Part shown: positions 1-8,965 of the stretch, piece by piece
How the letters are laid out: each line of letters opens with the position of its first letter
Numbering within the stretch: position 1 is the stretch's first letter
Assembly (NCBI RefSeq): GCF_009857915.1
Contig: NZ_WWCM01000023.1
Location: 1 to 63,124, forward strand
Reading direction: 5' to 3'
Source of the DNA: Duganella qianjiadongensis
GTDB lineage: Bacteria; Pseudomonadota; Gammaproteobacteria; Burkholderiales; Burkholderiaceae_D
Length of the DNA: 63,124 nucleotides
Notes under the pieces: model-generated
The model's database searches: none
The model's input: the letters and a program-made list of their open reading frames with translations, nothing else
What the model was told of the DNA's origin: nothing
Position numbers and translations under genes: made by a program

Positions 1-84
1 AAGATGCCGCAGCGAACTTGGAAGATGGCAGCAAACCAGTTTGCCATTCTGTTTGGGGAACGCTTCACCAACGCGATTAATTAA
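1..84 (+). CDS. IS256-family (mutator type) transposase, C-terminal fragment
   Basis: An open frame enters from the window edge and stops at TAA 82-84. The visible residues contain WKMAANQFAILFGERF, which resembles the end of IS256-family DDE transposases, where a Trp-containing stretch is followed by an NQFAI.F..R motif. Only 27 residues are visible, so the catalytic triad and the family subgroup cannot be checked. The frame is convergent with the coiled-coil gene on the opposite strand and overlaps its last codons, which fits insertion of the element into that gene. The family call is by recall of the motif and is moderately sure. Confidence 0.6.
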   Translation, partial: KMPQRTWKMAANQFAILFGERFTNAIN

Positions 85-123
85 CTACGAACCGCGACCC
101 CGGCACACAAAATTCCTGACAGG
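1..123. mobile_element. Right end of an IS256-like insertion sequence
   Basis: The transposase frame ends at 84. About 40 bases follow before a clean coiled-coil coding repeat begins at about 128. The bases around 103-122 (CACACAAAATTCCTGACAG) look like an IS256-type terminal repeat. The exact outer end is uncertain by a few bases because the other end and the target duplication lie outside the window. Confidence 0.5.
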
Positions 124-454
124 TCCGCATTTCGCTGCGCAAGGTTGCAATCTGGGATTGCATTTCACTGCGTAAAGTCGCGATCTGGGCCAGCATTTCA
201 GTGCGCAAGGCTGCAATTTGCGTCTGCATCTCGGTGCGCAGAGCGCCGATCTGGGCCAGCATTTCGTTGCGCAGGATGTCGATGCGTGCCAGCAGGTCCG
301 TCTTGAGCAGGAGCAGATCGCCCGGTGTAACCGTGGCTTCGTGCAGCACTTCAGCCAGCGCCTGCGCATGCGTCTCGGCCAGATCCGGCGGCAAGCCGCC
401 TTCGCTCAGCTTACGTGCATATTCCAGCGTGTTGAAATGTATGGGCATATTCAT
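77..454 (-). pseudogene. DUF1640-like coiled-coil protein, 3' end replaced by an insertion sequence
   Basis: The start at ATG 454 is preceded by GGGAG five bases upstream, better than the longer frame from 511. The first 60 residues (FNTLEYARKL..., AETHAQALAEVL) resemble the N-terminus of DUF1640/CCDC90-like proteins. About five copies of an 11-residue unit follow (LR.EM.AQIA, LR.EM.SQIA), a long hendecad coiled coil. Family members usually end in a membrane segment after the coil. Here the coil stops abruptly at residue 109, and the last 16 residues (RTCQEFCVPGS...) are read from the adjoining insertion sequence. The gene therefore looks truncated. Cellular role unknown. Confidence 0.6.
128..274 (-). 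repeat. 33-bp tandem repeat coding hendecad coiled coil
   Basis: Four and a half copies of a 33-bp unit encode LR(N/T/S)EM followed by (L/Q)(A/T/S)QI(G/A)(A/T). The 11-residue period matches a hendecad coiled coil. Copies differ mainly at third codon positions, so the repeat is under protein-level constraint or is old. Confidence 0.8.
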
Positions 455-573
455 CACCGCTCCCTGATCGCATGCTAGCAGAACTGGCCATTCCGGCAGC
501 CAGTTCCTCATCGTATCGAATCAGGGGCGGTGCTGTTTGCGGACCCGCAAGCGTGCCGCACCCGGCCGCAGGC

Positions 574-2592
574 TTACTGGCTCATCAGTCCTTTGATGAC
601 GCGCACAGGAGCGCTGCCGTAGCTGAGGAACTGCTCGTGGAAGTCCTTCAGGTTGAACTTGCTACCTAGCGCCTGCTTGCGCTGCTCGCGCAGTTCCATG
701 ATTTCGCTGTAGCCGCTGAAGTAGCTGGTCAGCTGCACCGACGATACCTGTACGCGATGCCATTTTTCCGTTGCTTCGCTGCGCGTCTGGAAGGCTTGGC
801 GGGTCAGCAGGTCCAGCGCCTGCTGTTCCGTCATGCCCAGCACATGCACGCTGTAATCGAGGATGGTGTTGGTTACGCTGCGCAGATTCCACTTCGAATA
901 CATCAGCCACATTTCGGGCGCATTATCGCCATAGCCCGATTCCAGCATCATGCGTTCGCCGTACACAGCCCAGCCTTCCACCATGGCGCCATTACCAAAG
1001 ATGGATTTGACGATGGAGGGCGAACGGTTGGCATACACCAGCTGGGCGTAATGGCCGGGAATCGCTTCGTGGATGTTGAGGATCTGCAGTATCCAGTAGT
1101 TGTACTCGCGCAGACTGCTTTCGGCCTGCTCTGCCGTCGCGCCGTCGAGCGGAGTCACGTTGTAGTAGGTCTTATCCTGTGGCCGGTAAGGGCCGGGCGC
1201 ATCGATGCTGGCACCGGCCACGCCTGCCGCGTAAGCCGGGGTGGCGCGCACTTCGAGCGGCTTGCTCGGGTCTAAGGTCAGCAGATCATGGCTGATCACC
1301 CAGTCCTGCAGCAGCGGCACCTGACGGCGGATTTCGTTCACGAAATCTGCGCGTGCCACATGACGTTCGGATAGCTTGTCGATCATCATGCCGATGCGGC
1401 CATAACGGTCAGGCGGACGCGGCGTTGCGCCCAGATAGCGGTCCCACAGTTCGTCCGTAATCCGGCTCATGTTCGACAGCAGTTCTTCCCGTGCTGCCAG
1501 CGCCTTCTGGTAGGTTTCTTCCGCCGTGCTGGCCGACTGGATATCGAAAGCGAACTTCTGTTCGTACAGTTCTTTGCCCAGACGGAAGCTGCGGCGGCCT
1601 GCGCTGTCGGACTGCTTGTCGAGCTCGGTGAGGAAGGCCACATAGCCATCGATGGCCGTCAGGGCAGCATTGATGCGCTGGGTATACAGCTGCTTTTCTA
1701 CCGGCGTGAGGATGGAAGCCTGCGCAGCCTTGTCCACTTCCGTCAGCAGGGTCTGGATGCCGGGCGCCTGGGCGATGGCCAGACGGGTATGTTCGCGCGT
1801 GGGGTTGACGATGTTGGCACGCGCTGCGTCGTAGTAGGCGGGAATGCCGGCGATACGCTTGAGTAGGGTGCGCAGCCGCTGCGGCTGGGCCGCATATTCC
1901 GTGTTGAGGATCAGGTCGATGGGGCCGGCCACATTGTAGCTGGCCGGGTTCCATTCCCATTCCTTGAGCGTGGTGAGGCGGAAGCGGTCGCTATTGAGCT
2001 TGTTCATCAGCAGCGCCAGATCGGTGCGCTGTTTGAGCGCCAGCTTGCTGGCTTCAACGGCGGCGAACTTCATCTTCCACTCATCGATAAAGGCCAGCGC
2101 GCGCGCCTGCCCTGCCTTGTCGGGGATGGCCAGTGTCGCTGCGGTGTCGTACTTGCCTGCATACACGGCGCTTTCCGAGTCCAGACGCCAGAGCGCGTTG
2201 AGGAACTGGTTGCTCAGCGCATTGAAGTTGCGGTCGCGGTAGCTTTCCGGTGCCACCAGTTTCAGCGAGGCCGGGGTGGCAATGGCAGCACCTGCTACTA
2301 GCGCGTTGCCAGTGCTGGCGTGCTTATCCTTGCCGTGTTTGCTGCTCTTGCTGTCCTTGCTGCTTTTGCCGCCGCTTTTGCTTTTACTGCTTTTGCTGCT
2401 GCTCTTTGCGCTACTTTTGGTGCTGCTTTTTTCGCCGCCTTTGCTGCTATGGCTGCTTTTGCCCGAGCTCTTGTGGTGCTTGCCACTGCTGCTGGTTTCT
2501 TCCGTATCCTTGTGGTGGTGCTTGCTGGCGCTAGCCGGTGCGACGGCGAGCGTCGTCATCAGTACAGCTAGTGCAATCCTGGTTTTGATCAT
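574..2592 (-). CDS. DUF885 family putative zinc peptidase, exported, with Lys/Ser/His-rich linker
   Basis: A 672-residue exported protein. Residues 1-23 form a signal peptide ending ASA. Residues 24 to about 92 are low complexity, made of Lys, Ser, Gly and His (HHHKD, SGKHHKSSGK). The DUF885 domain follows, with HEAIPGHY starting at residue 508. This matches the HE..PGHH signature of the family, which resembles gluzincin metallopeptidases; the last His is Tyr here. Substrate unknown. The next gene upstream is the SNF2 helicase, 121 bp away on the same strand, so this gene probably has its own promoter. A second DUF885 protein lies at 54511-56313 and lacks the linker. Confidence 0.85.
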   Translation of the reverse strand: MIKTRIALAVLMTTLAVAPASASKHHHKDTEETSSSGKHHKSSGKSSHSSKGGEKSSTKSSAKSSSKSSKSKSGGKSSKDSKSSKHGKDKHASTGNALVAGAAIATPASLKLVAPESYRDRNFNALSNQFLNALWRLDSESAVYAGKYDTAATLAIPDKAGQARALAFIDEWKMKFAAVEASKLALKQRTDLALLMNKLNSDRFRLTTLKEWEWNPASYNVAGPIDLILNTEYAAQPQRLRTLLKRIAGIPAYYDAARANIVNPTREHTRLAIAQAPGIQTLLTEVDKAAQASILTPVEKQLYTQRINAALTAIDGYVAFLTELDKQSDSAGRRSFRLGKELYEQKFAFDIQSASTAEETYQKALAAREELLSNMSRITDELWDRYLGATPRPPDRYGRIGMMIDKLSERHVARADFVNEIRRQVPLLQDWVISHDLLTLDPSKPLEVRATPAYAAGVAGASIDAPGPYRPQDKTYYNVTPLDGATAEQAESSLREYNYWILQILNIHEAIPGHYAQLVYANRSPSIVKSIFGNGAMVEGWAVYGERMMLESGYGDNAPEMWLMYSKWNLRSVTNTILDYSVHVLGMTEQQALDLLTRQAFQTRSEATEKWHRVQVSSVQLTSYFSGYSEIMELREQRKQALGSKFNLKDFHEQFLSYGSAPVRVIKGLMSQ

Positions 2593-2713
2593 CGTGAACA
2601 GCCTTGTTGAAAGTGGCCCGGGTGTACCGGACCGAAGCGGTGGAGATTATCATTAAATCGCCCGTTTGCGCGTTCCCGTTTGTAACGGCTTTGCTACTTG
2701 CGTTCGCTGTGGT

Positions 2714-5700
2714 TTACTTGCGCAAGCCTTCCTGCAGCATGGCCAGCATTTCGCTGGCCGACATCCGGCCCGACACGTCGGCCCCCTCCAGCAGGCTATC
2801 GGCCAGATCACGCTTATGCTGGTGCAGATCGACGATGCCCTGCTCGATGGTGTGGCGCGCCACCAGCCGGTAGATGGTGACAGGGCGCAGCTGGCCCATG
2901 CGGTGGGCGCGGTCGGAGGCCTGATCTTCCACCGCCGGATTCCACCACGGGTCCATGTGGATCACGTAGTCGGCTGCCGTCAGGTTGATGCCCACGCCGC
3001 CTGCCTTCAGGCTGATCAGGAATACATCGCCCTGTCCGCTCTGGAACAGGTCGACGCGCTTCTTGCGTTCGGCCATGGGCGTCGCACCATCGAGATACTG
3101 GTAGCTGATGTTCTGCTGGTCCAGATGGGCGCGGATCAGCGCCAGATGGTCGACGAACTGGCTGAACACCAGCACCTTGTGGCGGTTTTCTAGCAGGCCC
3201 AGTAGCAAATGCGAGAAGGCTGCCAGCTTGCTGCTGGCCAGCCCCAGCTCGGGTGCCACCAGTTGCGGATTGCAGCAGGCACGGCGCAGCTTCATGATCT
3301 CGGCCAGGATCTGCATGGATTTCTTCTCGGCCGGACCTTCCGCCTGCGCCAGCTTTTCTAGTGCCGCGCGGCGCAGCGATTCGTACAGCGTGGCTTCTTC
3401 CGGCGACAGGTCGACTTCCAGCGTGATCTCGGTGCGGGCCGGCAGTTCGCTCAGCACCTGCGCCTTGGTCCGGCGCAGCATGAAGGGCTGGATCAGGCGG
3501 CGCAGACGATTGCGCGCGCCTACTTCGGCACGGTGGTCCTGCTGCCTTTCTATCGGGCCGGCAAAGCGCAGATTGAACTGATCGAGGCTGCCCAGCAGGC
3601 CCGGATTGATGAAGCGGAACAGATTCCACAACTCGCCCAGATGGTTTTCCAGCGGCGTGCCGGTGGCCACCATGCGGAACTCGCCCTGCAGCGCCATGAC
3701 GGCCTGCGAGCGCTTGGTGGCGCCGTTCTTGATGGCCTGCGCTTCGTCCAGCACGATGGTGTGCCACTGCACGCCAGCAAAGCGCGCTGCTTCCAGCTGC
3801 AGCAGGCCGTAGCTGGTGACCACCACATCAAACGGTTGCAGATCACCCAGCATGGCGGCGCGGTCGCCGCTGCCGAACTGCAGCACGCGCAGCGTGGGCG
3901 CAAAGCGCGCCGCTTCGCTGATCCAGTTCAGGCAGACGCTGGTGGGGGCCACCACCAGCGCCGGGCCTTGCGGTGCGCGCGCCAGCATCAGTGCCAGCGT
4001 CTGCAGGGTTTTGCCCAGGCCCATATCGTCGGCCAGACAGGCGCCTACGCCCCAGTGAGCCAGACGTGCCAGCCAGTTATAGCCTTCCAGCTGATAATCG
4101 CGCAGTTCGGCCTGCAAGGTGGAAGGCAGTTGCGGCTGGAACGCAGCCCGCGCCGCCATCTGTTCCAGATGCTGCTTCCAGCGCTTGTCCGACTTCAGCG
4201 TGCCCACTTCGGCCGCCAGTTCCTCCAGCGAGAAGGCGGCCAGCGGATGCAGGCGTATGCCGTCGCCCTGCAGCTCGCCATAGGCCGCAACCTGCTGCAG
4301 GCGGCGGTGCAGCGCGTCGGTCAGCGCCAGATAGCGGCCCTCGGAGAGTTCGACGAAGCGGCTCTGGCTGTTGCGCATCAGCTCCAGCAGGGTTTTCAGA
4401 TCGATCACCTGATCTTCCGCCACCTGCAATTCGCCGCTGGCGGCAAACCAGTCCTTATTGCTCTTGATGGCAAGGCGCAGCTGGCGCGTGCTGGCTTGGG
4501 CTGTCAGCGCGAATGGCTGGCCTTCGGGCCAGGCCAGTACCAGACTGTCGGCCGGCAGTTCCTGCAGCTCGGCCAGCAGCTGCAGACACAGGGCCGGTTG
4601 AGCGAGCAGCCATTCGTCGTGATCTTGCTCTGCCTCGGCCAGTACGGCGCAGCGTTCGATCAGCTGGCGCTCGGTTTCCTTTTCGTCGGCCAGCTGGCGC
4701 GTGGCGCGGGCTGGCTTGCCATCGATTTCGGCAATCACGTTGGCAGCGCCAGCGCCGGGCGCGTAGTAGGCGCCATTGGCCAGTGGCCGCACCAGTATCT
4801 GCAGTTTCAGGCCATGCTGGTAGGGCAGCAGATGCAGATGCAAACGGGTATCGGCTTCCAGCTGCAGCATGTCGGGCGCGGCGCCGCCGATTTCCGACTG
4901 TACCGTGACCATGCTGGACATGGCGCTGATGGCTTCCAGCACCTGCGCTTCGGCGCGTGCCGGTACCACCAGCCCGCTGCCGACGATGGCGGCTATGCGG
5001 CGGTGTTCGTCGAGGATGCTGATGACGCGCAAGCGGGTTGGCGTTTCGCGGCTGATGATGACCAGCGCGCTATCGTCGGGGATAGGCGGCTGCAGCCGCA
5101 GTTCCAGACTGCCGGCTTGCTTGGTGATCAGCAGTTCCGGCGCGCCGGCCAGCAGTTCCACCCGCGTGTCCGCTGCGTCCTTCCAGAACAGCAGCGGATG
5201 GCCGACCAGCAGGGGCGCGGCCCGCTGCGCATCGATTTCATAACTGAGCCCGCTCGAATAGTAGCTGCGGTGCGCCACGGCGATCGCTTCGGTGGCGCGG
5301 ATATCTTGCGGTGTCAGGTAATCGAACTGCTCGGTTTCGAAGCGCAGCCGCTTCAGGCCTACTGCGCGGCCTTTGCTCCAGTGGCCGCGGGCGTCACGCT
5401 TCTGTTCGACGGGGCTGATTTCATGCAGGCCGTAGCGTGCATCGTAGCTGAGTAGCCATGCCAGACGGGTGGCAGCGCTGCTGTCGCTGGCGGCCGGCTG
5501 CTGCAGATTGATCAGCGCTGTCAGCTGGCGCTGCCATGCTTCCTGCCGCTCGAACCAGCTGGACAGATCGCACAGACCCGCTTGCTTGCGCAGCGCCTGC
5601 GCTTGCTGCTGGCGCGTGGGGTCACCGAGCGCGCCCAGCAGGCTGGCCAGCTGGGCGGCCAGCAGCAGATAGCCTGCCGCTTCGGCTAGCGCCAGCGCAT

Positions 5701-6877
5701 CCTCCATTTCGGCGCGCCGCTCGGCCAGTTGCGGCAGCGAGAGCCAGAAGTACAGCAGACACTGGAACACCTGCGTCTGCAGCTGGCTGCCCCAGGCCAG
5801 TCTGGCGGCTACTTCCGCTGCCATGGTACCGGCGCGGATCTGGCGCAGCAGATCGATCTGCTGATGGATGGCGCTGTCGAGGTTAGGGCTGGCGCGCACG
5901 GCCAGCTCCAGATAGGCGCCGGCGGCCTTGCGGTGTTTGGCGTCGTCGCTGCGCAGCAGGGCCAGCATGTACAGATAGCTGCCCATGCCGCTGAACAAGC
6001 GGGTGCGCTTGCCGGTTTCGCGCCGCAGTATTTTCAGCGCGACCTCGTAGCCGGACAGCGCCTTGCCGCTATCACCGCGCAGCAGCTGCACGCTGGCAGC
6101 CAGAAACTGGCTTTGCCAGCCTTCCGTGTGTTCCAGATAGCGCTCGGCCGCGTCGCAGCGGCCACACAGGATGGCGTCTTCCGCCAGCGCCATGCGCAAT
6201 TCCATGCTGATGTCGTCGCCAGCGGCTTGCCGGCTTTGCTGGTGCTGCTGGCAGTACAGGCGGATGGCGGGCGCCGAGGCGGGCGCATACTGGGCTGCCT
6301 GCAGCAGCAAGACCAGCACATCGTCGCGCAGCAGCGGATGGACTTGCGCCAGCATTTCCGGCTCGAACGGGCGGCCGAATATTTCCAGTACGGGGTGCAG
6401 CTGGGCCGCTTCGTAGCTGCCCAGACAGAAGGCCAGTAGCGGCTGGATCTGCTGCGGCGTATGGCCGCGCAGATAGCCCATGCGCAGGCGGGCGATGCCG
6501 GCACGGTAGCTGCGCGGTTCCATGCTGTTCCAGGTCTGGCGCAGGGGCGCTTGCATTTCGTAGGCCTGGCACAGATCATCGAGCATATGCTGCTCGATGG
6601 CGTACCGCAGCGCGGGCCAGCGCAATTTCGCATTGCAGACGAAGCCGCGCCCCGTCACCACGCTGACGAAGGCCAGCCGTTCCAGCTTGTGTATCACGTC
6701 ATCGACGCTGGCAACGGTGAGTTTGCGCCGTTCGCCGTCGAGGATGTTCGCTGCGCGCAGCTGGTCCAGCAGTGCGGTGCGGCCCGTCGGCTCGCCGATC
6801 AGCGCCAGTTGCGCCAGCACGATTTGTTCATGCAGGGCCAGTGCGGCGAATTCGTCCTGCAGGGTTTGCTCGCTCAT
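2714..6877 (-). CDS. SNF2-family DEAD/DEAH-box helicase with long N-terminal extension
   Basis: A 1387-residue Swi2/Snf2 ATPase. Visible motifs are DDMGLGKT (Walker A, about 950-957), VLDEAQAIKN (DEAQ, about 1044), TGTPLENHLGELWNLFRF (motif III region), and the C-terminal helicase lobe with DPWWNPAVEDQASDRAHRMGQ (about 1310-1330). The first 900 or so residues have no motif I can name; stretches rich in Leu and Ala suggest helical repeats, and a mid segment looks like beta-rich ligand or nucleic-acid binding. Its ATG lies 6 bases after the stop of the S9 peptidase gene, and the AAGG ribosome site overlaps that stop, so translation is likely coupled. Family members remodel nucleoprotein or translocate on DNA. 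The specific target here is unknown. Confidence 0.9.
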   Translation of the reverse strand: MSEQTLQDEFAALALHEQIVLAQLALIGEPTGRTALLDQLRAANILDGERRKLTVASVDDVIHKLERLAFVSVVTGRGFVCNAKLRWPALRYAIEQHMLDDLCQAYEMQAPLRQTWNSMEPRSYRAGIARLRMGYLRGHTPQQIQPLLAFCLGSYEAAQLHPVLEIFGRPFEPEMLAQVHPLLRDDVLVLLLQAAQYAPASAPAIRLYCQQHQQSRQAAGDDISMELRMALAEDAILCGRCDAAERYLEHTEGWQSQFLAASVQLLRGDSGKALSGYEVALKILRRETGKRTRLFSGMGSYLYMLALLRSDDAKHRKAAGAYLELAVRASPNLDSAIHQQIDLLRQIRAGTMAAEVAARLAWGSQLQTQVFQCLLYFWLSLPQLAERRAEMEDALALAEAAGYLLLAAQLASLLGALGDPTRQQQAQALRKQAGLCDLSSWFERQEAWQRQLTALINLQQPAASDSSAATRLAWLLSYDARYGLHEISPVEQKRDARGHWSKGRAVGLKRLRFETEQFDYLTPQDIRATEAIAVAHRSYYSSGLSYEIDAQRAAPLLVGHPLLFWKDAADTRVELLAGAPELLITKQAGSLELRLQPPIPDDSALVIISRETPTRLRVISILDEHRRIAAIVGSGLVVPARAEAQVLEAISAMSSMVTVQSEIGGAAPDMLQLEADTRLHLHLLPYQHGLKLQILVRPLANGAYYAPGAGAANVIAEIDGKPARATRQLADEKETERQLIERCAVLAEAEQDHDEWLLAQPALCLQLLAELQELPADSLVLAWPEGQPFALTAQASTRQLRLAIKSNKDWFAASGELQVAEDQVIDLKTLLELMRNSQSRFVELSEGRYLALTDALHRRLQQVAAYGELQGDGIRLHPLAAFSLEELAAEVGTLKSDKRWKQHLEQMAARAAFQPQLPSTLQAELRDYQLEGYNWLARLAHWGVGACLADDMGLGKTLQTLALMLARAPQGPALVVAPTSVCLNWISEAARFAPTLRVLQFGSGDRAAMLGDLQPFDVVVTSYGLLQLEAARFAGVQWHTIVLDEAQAIKNGATKRSQAVMALQGEFRMVATGTPLENHLGELWNLFRFINPGLLGSLDQFNLRFAGPIERQQDHRAEVGARNRLRRLIQPFMLRRTKAQVLSELPARTEITLEVDLSPEEATLYESLRRAALEKLAQAEGPAEKKSMQILAEIMKLRRACCNPQLVAPELGLASSKLAAFSHLLLGLLENRHKVLVFSQFVDHLALIRAHLDQQNISYQYLDGATPMAERKKRVDLFQSGQGDVFLISLKAGGVGINLTAADYVIHMDPWWNPAVEDQASDRAHRMGQLRPVTIYRLVARHTIEQGIVDLHQHKRDLADSLLEGADVSGRMSASEMLAMLQEGLRK

Positions 6878-6883
6878 ACTGCC

Positions 6884-8842
6884 TTAGTCTGTCAGGTTGG
6901 CGATCTGCACCGGCGCACCGGCCGAGGCGTCGTGCAGGCCGAACATGCGCTGGTAGAAGTACAGTTCCGCTTCCAGCGTGCGGATGATGGTGTCGGCTTT
7001 GCGGAAGCCGTGGCCTTCGCCTTCCAGTTCCACATAAGCCACCGGTACGCCGCGTGCCTTGAGCGCCTGTACCATCATTGCCGACTGCTGGGGCGGCACT
7101 ACCTTGTCGTCCAGCCCCTGGAAGAAAATCATCGGGCAGGACAGCTTATCCGTGTGGTGGATGGGCGAACGCGCCTTGTACAGTTCTGCCGCAGCGGGTT
7201 GCGGCGCGATCAGGTATTCGTTGTAGTGCGATTCGAACTTGTGCGAATCCGCATCCAGTCCGGCCAGATCGGATACGCCGTAATAGCTGGCGCCCAGCTT
7301 GAAAGTGTCATGGAAGGTCAGCGCGCACAGGGTGGTCAGGCCGCCGGCACTGCTGCCGCGGATAATCAGGCGCTGCTGGTCTGCCAGTCCGCGCGCTACC
7401 AGCGCCTGTGCTCCGGCCACGCAGTCCTCCACATCGATGACGCCCCACTGGCCTTTGAGCAGGTCGCGGTAGGCGCGGCCAAAGCCGGTGCTGCCGCCGT
7501 AGTTCACATCGAGCACGCCGAAGCCGCGGCTGGTCCAGTACTGGGTCACGAGTTTCAGGGTGTTGACCGTCATGCCGGTGGGGCCGCCATGGCTGATGAC
7601 GATCACGGGCGGCTGGCTGCCCTCGGGCGCCTGCACGGCCGGATTGCACGGCGGGTAGAAGAAGGCATGGGCCGTGCGCCCGCCGGCACTCGGGTAGCTG
7701 ATGCTGGCCGGGACGGACAGGCAGGCCTCATCGGGCAGCTGGGCGATGGACTGGGCCAGAATTTCCACCCCTTCCTCGCTGAAATCTATGCGCGCCAGTT
7801 CCAGCGCAATGGTGGGGCTACCTGCCAGCATGGCGATATAGCCCGCTGCCACGCGCAGCTCGCGGATTTCCGCATACGGATGGGCAATCGGCTCCAGCTT
7901 GCCGCTGGCGGGCAGCAGGCGCGCCAGATGGCTGACGCCCTTATCGATATAGGTGCAGATGATTTCGCTGGCCGAGCGGAAGCCGTACATGCTGTTGCCG
8001 AAGGTCCAGTGCGGGGTGGCGAATTCTGCCTCCATCGGGCACAGGCCCTCGGTACGCTGGCCGTCGCGGCACAGGCGGTACAGATTCCACCAGCCGCTGC
8101 GGTCGGAGACAAAGTGCAGCAGGCCATCGGGCGACCATTCCGGCTGGCAGATGGATTCCTCACGGCTGCCGGCAATGCGGCGTGGTGCGTCCAGCGTGCC
8201 GTCGGCGGCGAAGGTGGCCAGCCACAGGGTAGTGCCCTGCCATGGCATGGCGGGATGGTCCCAGCTCAGCCACGCCAGCGCGCTGCCATCGGGCGCGATG
8301 CGGGGCGAGGAATAGAAGTCGGCGCCCTGCACCAGCACCTGTTCGCTGCCGTCGGCAGCGATGGCGCAGATGCTGTTGTGCGGCTGGCTGTGCTGGTCGC
8401 CATGCAGTTCGCGCACGGCGATCAGGCGGCCGCGCTGGCGGTCTATGGCCAGATCGGCAAAACGCTGCTGGCCGGCCGCCGTGATGACTTGCGGCGCCGG
8501 CACATCTGCTGTCAGATCAAGTCGGTACAGGCGGTTATCGGCGAAATGGGAGAAATAGACGGTAGCGCCATCGACGGCATAGGCGCCGCCGCCATATTCG
8601 TGCACGCGGCTGCGCACGTTGTAGGGCATGGGCGTGACTTCCTCCTCCTGCACGCCGTGGTAGCGCAGCAGCGCGTTGCGTCCGCCCTGCGCCGCCTTTC
8701 CCGCCAGCCAGAAAATATCGCAGCCATCGGCCCCGCCCAGCATCAGGCCCGAGAGTGGCGTAGCCCCTGCCGCCACCTGTGCGGCGCTGATGGTGGATGG
8801 CCAGACGCCATAGGGCACGACGGGGAGGATGGTGTTGCTCAT
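6884..8842 (-). CDS. S9 family prolyl-oligopeptidase-like serine peptidase
   Basis: A 652-residue protein with an N-terminal beta-propeller-like half (repeated DG.., LYRLDL, SDRSGWWNLYR) and a C-terminal alpha/beta hydrolase. The nucleophile motif is GSSAGG (Ser near 497), the acid is in GLDDKVV (near 578) and the His is in GEGHGF (near 611). This architecture is that of dipeptidyl aminopeptidase/acylaminoacyl peptidases. No signal peptide is seen, so it is probably cytoplasmic. The ATG is preceded by GGAG. It is the first gene of a two-gene operon with the SNF2 helicase and is divergent from hemE. Confidence 0.92.
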   Translation of the reverse strand: MSNTILPVVPYGVWPSTISAAQVAAGATPLSGLMLGGADGCDIFWLAGKAAQGGRNALLRYHGVQEEEVTPMPYNVRSRVHEYGGGAYAVDGATVYFSHFADNRLYRLDLTADVPAPQVITAAGQQRFADLAIDRQRGRLIAVRELHGDQHSQPHNSICAIAADGSEQVLVQGADFYSSPRIAPDGSALAWLSWDHPAMPWQGTTLWLATFAADGTLDAPRRIAGSREESICQPEWSPDGLLHFVSDRSGWWNLYRLCRDGQRTEGLCPMEAEFATPHWTFGNSMYGFRSASEIICTYIDKGVSHLARLLPASGKLEPIAHPYAEIRELRVAAGYIAMLAGSPTIALELARIDFSEEGVEILAQSIAQLPDEACLSVPASISYPSAGGRTAHAFFYPPCNPAVQAPEGSQPPVIVISHGGPTGMTVNTLKLVTQYWTSRGFGVLDVNYGGSTGFGRAYRDLLKGQWGVIDVEDCVAGAQALVARGLADQQRLIIRGSSAGGLTTLCALTFHDTFKLGASYYGVSDLAGLDADSHKFESHYNEYLIAPQPAAAELYKARSPIHHTDKLSCPMIFFQGLDDKVVPPQQSAMMVQALKARGVPVAYVELEGEGHGFRKADTIIRTLEAELYFYQRMFGLHDASAGAPVQIANLTD

Positions 8843-8965
8843 GGGGTCTCCGGAAGGGGGAATTGCACAGTGCTAGGCATGATAGTGAATCGCGCGACGA
8901 TCATCCAGCAAAAAAGCCCGCGCGGGATGTCATAATAGCCGTTTCACCGCTTTCGATTGCTACCC

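Noticed and set aside
3533..5455. 640-codon open frame on the plus strand
   Set aside because: It is antisense to the SNF2 helicase, follows its third-codon GC bias, and its product is Gln/His/Arg-rich with no recognisable domain.
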